A stretch of DNA of 36,553 nucleotides from Candidatus Gemmiger excrementigallinarum. Lineage in GTDB: Bacteria > Bacillota > Clostridia > Oscillospirales > Ruminococcaceae. The notes beneath the pieces were generated by a model that was given only the letters and a program-made list of their open reading frames with translations, was not told the origin of the DNA and searched no databases. This document shows positions 33,544-36,553 of this stretch, in pieces (position 1 is the first letter of the stretch; every line of letters starts with the position of its first letter). The DNA lies in contig DXBP01000001.1 of NCBI GenBank assembly GCA_019116445.1, positions 1 through 36,553 of the forward strand. Direction: 5' to 3'. The position numbers and the translations under genes were made by a program.

Positions 33544-34470
33544 TTACCACAAGTAATGGCTGACGACCACATCACAGCGGCTGTGTCCCAGATTGAGAGA
33601 TACGGCCTTCAAGATTCCTTTGTCATAGCACTGGCCTTTGCGGTCTGCCCGGCAATGGTACAGCTCCCCGGTGGCGGCTCCCTGTGCCGCATAATATCGG
33701 TACAGGTCTTGTGCATACTGGGCACGAAGATAATGGAGCGGCATATCCTTGGGCAGTGCCGTGCGAGAAAACAGACGTTGCTTGCCTCCGGTCGCGGCGG
33801 CTTTTGGATTTTCTGCATAGTCGGAGAAGATTTCCCGCACGTCGGCTTCGTATTCAGGCAGCACAATGGCTTCCCGTTCTTTTCCGCCCTTCTCGGTGAG
33901 ATGAACGTACAAGTGGCCGTTTCGTGAGAGTAAATCTTCTGCCGTCAGTCCCAGAATCCCGCCGCGACGTGCGCCGCAGGCGCGGGCAATGGTGCGAACG
34001 GCTTCCTGTTCCGGTGTATGGTGCCGACTGTCCGATGCACTGATTTGCCGCCCGCGCTTGATCGCAGCGCGGTGGCGTGCCGGCAAGTTCTCTACCCCAA
34101 AAAGTGTGGCATAGTCGGCACCGTACACAGAACAAAGCGCGTACACCCGTGTGCGTACCGTCCAGGCAGATAACCCCCGTGCCTGCATTTCCGCATAGTA
34201 GGCGGGCAGGTACGGTCGGCATTCTTCCAGACGTTTGCATCCATAGCGGTCGGCAATCCAACGCAGGGCCACCAAAGCCTGTTTGACATAGGTAGAATAT
34301 GAGGATGTGGCGTACAGCCCCGTGATTTGGGTGTAGCTGGTGTGTGTCCGCTGTGCCTCGGCCCGCGCTGCCTGCTTGGCAGTATGTTTGCTCTGGCCAC
34401 GCTTATCGTTTTGCGACAACGCCGTCTTGACCTCATGGGTAAGGCGCTTGCTGACACGGGAAGACACCAT
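33544..34470 (-). CDS. Tyrosine recombinase / site-specific integrase
   Basis: A protein of 308 residues. The N-terminal core-binding region (about 40-135; STYVKQALVALRWIADRYG) is followed by the catalytic domain. Expected catalytic residues can be seen: Arg in CGARRGGILGL, Lys in TEKGGKEREAIVL, H-x-x-R in MPLHYLRAQYAQDLY, His in LNLGHSRCDVVV and the nucleophile Tyr in SHYLW at the very C-terminus. It is thus apparently complete. ATG 34470 is chosen because agaggtg precedes it by six bases; GTG 34479 lies inside that site. It is in the same orientation as the serine recombinase, 83 bases upstream of the SHOCT-like gene. Confidence 0.85.
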   Translation of the reverse strand: MVSSRVSKRLTHEVKTALSQNDKRGQSKHTAKQAARAEAQRTHTSYTQITGLYATSSYSTYVKQALVALRWIADRYGCKRLEECRPYLPAYYAEMQARGLSAWTVRTRVYALCSVYGADYATLFGVENLPARHRAAIKRGRQISASDSRHHTPEQEAVRTIARACGARRGGILGLTAEDLLSRNGHLYVHLTEKGGKEREAIVLPEYEADVREIFSDYAENPKAAATGGKQRLFSRTALPKDMPLHYLRAQYAQDLYRYYAAQGAATGELYHCRADRKGQCYDKGILKAVSLNLGHSRCDVVVSHYLW

Positions 34471-34715
34471 TCTGTACACCTCTCTTCATGGGGCTCTAAG
34501 GCCGCCTCCATCTTGACCGATAACCCCCGGCACGGGCCTTCTCTGGTTAAGGACAAGCCGCAGCGATAGGCTCGCTGAGGAAAGCCGCCGCGCATCCGCG
34601 GCCATGATAGCCAGCGGCCTTAACGCTGGCTATGATTTGTGATGATGCGTTCGATTGGTTTTTAAAATGGAATGTTTGTCAACATTGATAAAAGGTTTGT
34701 GGTTCCGTCAGAGGT
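34471..34715 (-). other. Leader region of the tyrosine recombinase with inverted repeats
   Basis: No convincing gene. Two hairpins are visible: CAGCGA/TCGCTG (34561-34577) and ATAGCCAGCG/CGCTGGCTAT (34607-34633). They may form structure in the leader of the recombinase mRNA. Confidence 0.4.
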
Positions 34716-34835
34716 TTACCTACTGCGGAAGATTTGGGGTATTTGTGGGGGCATTGGGATACGTTGGGATGGCGGCATTGCGGCCATCGTTTTGGATGTG
34801 CTTTGAAGCGGATAATTTTTCAAAATACTTTTCAT
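34716..34835 (-). CDS. Possible 39-residue small protein or leader peptide
   Basis: Starting at ATG 34835 with an AAAGGAG site about 11 bases upstream, the frame reads MKSILKNYPLQSTSKTMAAM and ends in a Pro/Gln/Arg-rich tail. It resembles no protein I know. It lies directly after the hairpin at 34861-34910, which suggests a regulated leader. It could be spurious. Confidence 0.35.
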   Translation of the reverse strand: MKSILKNYPLQSTSKTMAAMPPSQRIPMPPQIPQIFRSR

Positions 34836-34860
34836 GATGATGGATGCTCCTTTCAAATTG

Positions 34861-34910
34861 AAAAACAAAAATGGCAGAGCGATGATTTACATGAATCATC
34901 GCTCTGCCAT
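34861..34910 (-). terminator. Perfect 17-bp hairpin with T-tract, terminator or attenuator
   Basis: ATGGCAGAGCGATGATT (34871-34887) pairs perfectly with 34894-34910 across a six-base loop. On the minus strand it is followed by TTTTTGTTTTTC. It sits between a promoter (35028-35055) and the small ORF, the layout of an attenuator. Confidence 0.75.
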
Positions 34911-35027
34911 AAAAACTATAAAGTTAGGCAGACTCCCACGAGGAAAGCCGATTTTGAACGGAAGAGTTTCTCACTCGCTTGCGGACAGCATAGTGCGCCC
35001 ACAAGATTCTATTTATCGTATGTCTTT

Positions 35028-35055
35028 ACAATACTTACAATGCAGCAATTGTCAA
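35028..35055 (-). promoter_or_regulatory. Promoter reading towards the small ORF and tyrosine recombinase
   Basis: On the minus strand a perfect TTGACA (35050-35055), 16 bases, TATTGT (35028-35033). The predicted transcript would have a leader of about 110 bases before the 17-bp hairpin. Confidence 0.65.
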
Positions 35056-35147
35056 TAGTGTTTTTTCGATTTTTTAATTTTTTCTATTCGTTCTCACGTG
35101 ATGGAAAATTGCAGCAGCGTTTCATTCCACCGGAAAAGGGCTTTCGA

Positions 35148-35205
35148 GAAAATAACAGGTTACCCCGTATTTTGGACTTCACCAAAATACGGAATAACCC
35201 GTTAT
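35148..35205 (-). terminator. Long hairpin after the XRE regulator gene
   Basis: The arms CCAAAATACGG / CCGTATTTTGG extend through TAACCCG / CAGGTTA with two small mismatches, loop acttca. On the minus strand ATTTTC follows. It lies 20 bases after the XRE stop codon. Confidence 0.65.
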
Positions 35206-35224
35206 ACTCCATCCTCAGCATTGG

Positions 35225-36286
35225 TTACTTCTGCGGGAATTTTTCTTTATATTCGGTAATCAGCGCTTGAAACTCGGAACTGGAATGCAAAAATTCATAT
35301 TCCTTGCCTGTTTCAAACTGACGCAATAACACCGTCATCAACTTTGCTTTGAAATCGTCGGCCAACGGTTTGTTGGGTAAATGCCGGAATATTGCAGGGG
35401 CCTTGAACGGTGTCTGGGCTGCCTCTAGCATATCCCGAATAAGTTCAATGCTTCGGGGAATATCTTTTTCCGAAACAGCCACTTGCAAAGGACATACATA
35501 ACGGTTATAGTCCCAAAGCCCCAAAACGGTTGCAATCTGTCGTGAAACATCTGCCACATCAGCGGCAGTGTCCATTTCATTTAAAAGCAGATTGATATCG
35601 ACCAACTTCATGAAGTAACTTTGCACGATTGCAATGTCACCATATATCTTACTTTCGGTCAATGCGGCAGCTTCTTGATATTTTTTCTGCGCCAACAAAA
35701 CATTTATTTTCAGTATCTGCTTATCCGTGGTCCTTTTGTCGGGGAGCAGGTCCACCAGCTCTTGCGCTTTTTCGGTGTTTCCGCAAGCAAGATACTTGTT
35801 TACCAAAATACTGACTGCGGCCTCCCGGATTTCTTCGTCTTGACTGTCGGCAACTTGCTCATACCAATCGAAAAGCTGGCGGTCGTATTTTTCTTGTTCT
35901 TGCGGTGTTGGATGGGCCATTTGCAAACGACCTTCCAGAAGCAGCGCCAAGGAAAATCTCAGCAAAGTGCAGTTGGGATATTCTTGCAGTTTTTGGATTG
36001 CTGCGGCGAAACCCGCCTGAAACCCGTTGGCAACAATTTCTTGTTCCACTTCGCCACAAAACCGGCCGATTTCCTCTTTGGATACATCCTGATGAAAGGT
36101 GAACAGGGTATTCAAATCAATCTTGAGCAAGCGGGCCAGTGGGGACAAAAGCGTAATATCGGGATAGGTCGCGCCACTTTCCCACTTATTGACTGCCGGG
36201 GTAGATACACCCAAATAATTCGCCACCTGCTCCTGTGTCAGGCCTACTTTCCTCCGATGTTCTCGGATTTGCTCATTCAATTTCAT
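35225..36286 (-). CDS. XRE-family regulator with TPR-like C-terminal domain
   Basis: A protein of 353 residues. The N-terminal helix-turn-helix (about 5-60) reads IREHRRKVGLTQEQVANYLG followed by VSTPAVNKWESGATYPDITL, a textbook HTH_3/XRE domain. The remaining 290 residues are α-helical with TPR-like repeats (LRFSLALLLEGRLQ, VSILVNKYLACGNTEKAQEL, INVLLAQKKYQEAAALTES). This layout is common in Firmicute regulators, some of which respond to peptides; no ligand can be inferred. ATG 36286 has taggaggg eight bases upstream. It is a plausible controller of the element, but its targets are unknown. Confidence 0.88.
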   Translation of the reverse strand: MKLNEQIREHRRKVGLTQEQVANYLGVSTPAVNKWESGATYPDITLLSPLARLLKIDLNTLFTFHQDVSKEEIGRFCGEVEQEIVANGFQAGFAAAIQKLQEYPNCTLLRFSLALLLEGRLQMAHPTPQEQEKYDRQLFDWYEQVADSQDEEIREAAVSILVNKYLACGNTEKAQELVDLLPDKRTTDKQILKINVLLAQKKYQEAAALTESKIYGDIAIVQSYFMKLVDINLLLNEMDTAADVADVSRQIATVLGLWDYNRYVCPLQVAVSEKDIPRSIELIRDMLEAAQTPFKAPAIFRHLPNKPLADDFKAKLMTVLLRQFETGKEYEFLHSSSEFQALITEYKEKFPQK

Positions 36287-36553
36287 GACTTATCCCTCCT
36301 ATTACAATAAATTTGGACAGGAAAGCCGGACAGCCAGTCCGGCTTTCTCTCCATCTCGCGCCTAAGCTACAATAAGGGGAGCAACTGGCTGACCAATCCC
36401 TCCTTGGGCTTTTATGTCCGTTCGAAAGACTGTCAGCCATCCTCTTGTTGCAGCGTTCGATTTGAGCAGGTTGAGCCACCGGATGCCGGAGAGTTCGTGT
36501 CACCCAATAGATTGAATCGGCAGCGAGAAAAGATGGATTTCCGGTTGCGGATT
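36287..36553 (-). other. Upstream region of the XRE gene with a hairpin
   Basis: A stem GAAAGCCGGA / TCCGGCTTTC (36321-36346) lies 35 bases before the XRE start; it may be a terminator of an upstream gene or a leader structure. Further right an open minus-strand frame (36273-36503, GTG start) has no RBS and is not called. No clear promoter is seen. Confidence 0.35.

Larger units (their letters stand above)
31643..36553. mobile_element. Integrated mobile element, left end (continues beyond or ends near window edge)
   Basis: Starting at the junction in the peptidoglycan-binding gene, this segment has visibly lower G+C and different codon use than the rest of the window. It carries a serine recombinase, a SHOCT-like small protein, a tyrosine recombinase and an XRE regulator, all on the minus strand. 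The missing 5' part of the interrupted host gene is not found to the right, so the far end lies outside the window or a rearrangement has removed it. No conjugation or resistance genes are seen in this part. Confidence 0.7.

Noticed and set aside
33281-33550. 89-residue version of the SHOCT-like protein
   Set aside because: The longest frame begins at a poor site; the ATG at 33460 has a clear gaggtg RBS, so the shorter protein is annotated and the 33529 start is noted as an alternative.
34655-35058. Several short plus-strand frames in the mobile element
   Set aside because: No RBS, overlap with the perfect hairpin and promoter signals on the minus strand, and no protein-like composition.
36273-36503. 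76-codon minus-strand frame at the right end
   Set aside because: GTG start without an RBS, overlapping the start of the XRE gene, and spanning a strong hairpin.

Overview
The window looks like a chromosomal stretch of a high-G+C, Gram-positive gut anaerobe of the Oscillospiraceae (Faecalibacterium / Gemmiger / Subdoligranulum type). This is an inference from the gene set: a Firmicute-style hisS, the NifU-like plus GGGtGRT protein pair, WYL and LCP-like proteins, M15/PG-binding cell-wall proteins, and strong AAGGAGG ribosome binding sites. No rRNA, tRNA or CRISPR array was seen.

Left part (1-7300). A DUF4349 lipoprotein runs off the left edge. It is followed by hisS with its own promoter and terminator, a divergent MFS transporter, and an O-antigen-ligase/polymerase-like membrane protein. 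A strongly expressed two-gene operon then encodes a NifU-type Fe-S scaffold and a GGGtGRT-family protein.

Polysaccharide region (7267-18973). A WYL regulator precedes a tightly packed operon: polyprenyl-phosphate sugar-1-phosphate transferase, two GT4 glycosyltransferases, a large GT-C-like membrane protein, a GT2 glycosyltransferase, a second large membrane protein (PTPS-related/YfhO-like), and UDP-galactopyranose mutase (glf). Together they probably build and decorate a lipid-linked, galactofuranose-containing surface glycan. No flippase or chain-length regulator is in the window.

rpe-rnf operon (18998-25435). A promoter precedes rpe, then RnfD-, RnfE- and RnfA-like membrane proteins, a DUF1015 protein, an Arg/Ala/Pro-rich disordered protein, and an RlmA-type 23S rRNA methyltransferase. 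The RnfE- and RnfA-like proteins have lost the cysteines that hold the intramembrane [2Fe-2S] cluster. RnfB, RnfC and RnfG are not adjacent. The RnfE-like protein carries an extra N-terminal region of about 230 residues. This apparently redox-stripped Rnf core is the most unusual system in the window.

Region 25450-31640 holds a small acidic protein, a degenerate LCP-like membrane protein, a CstA-family transporter, a possibly structured intergenic region, a nitroreductase, an M15-like peptidase with a peptidoglycan-binding domain, and a multi-repeat peptidoglycan-binding gene that lacks its 5' end.

Right end (about 31640-36553). The base composition becomes visibly less G+C-rich and a mobile element begins. 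Its serine recombinase ends inside the interrupted peptidoglycan-binding gene. Next come a SHOCT-like small protein, a tyrosine recombinase, a leader with a promoter, terminator hairpin and 39-codon ORF, and an XRE regulator. The far end of the element is outside the window.
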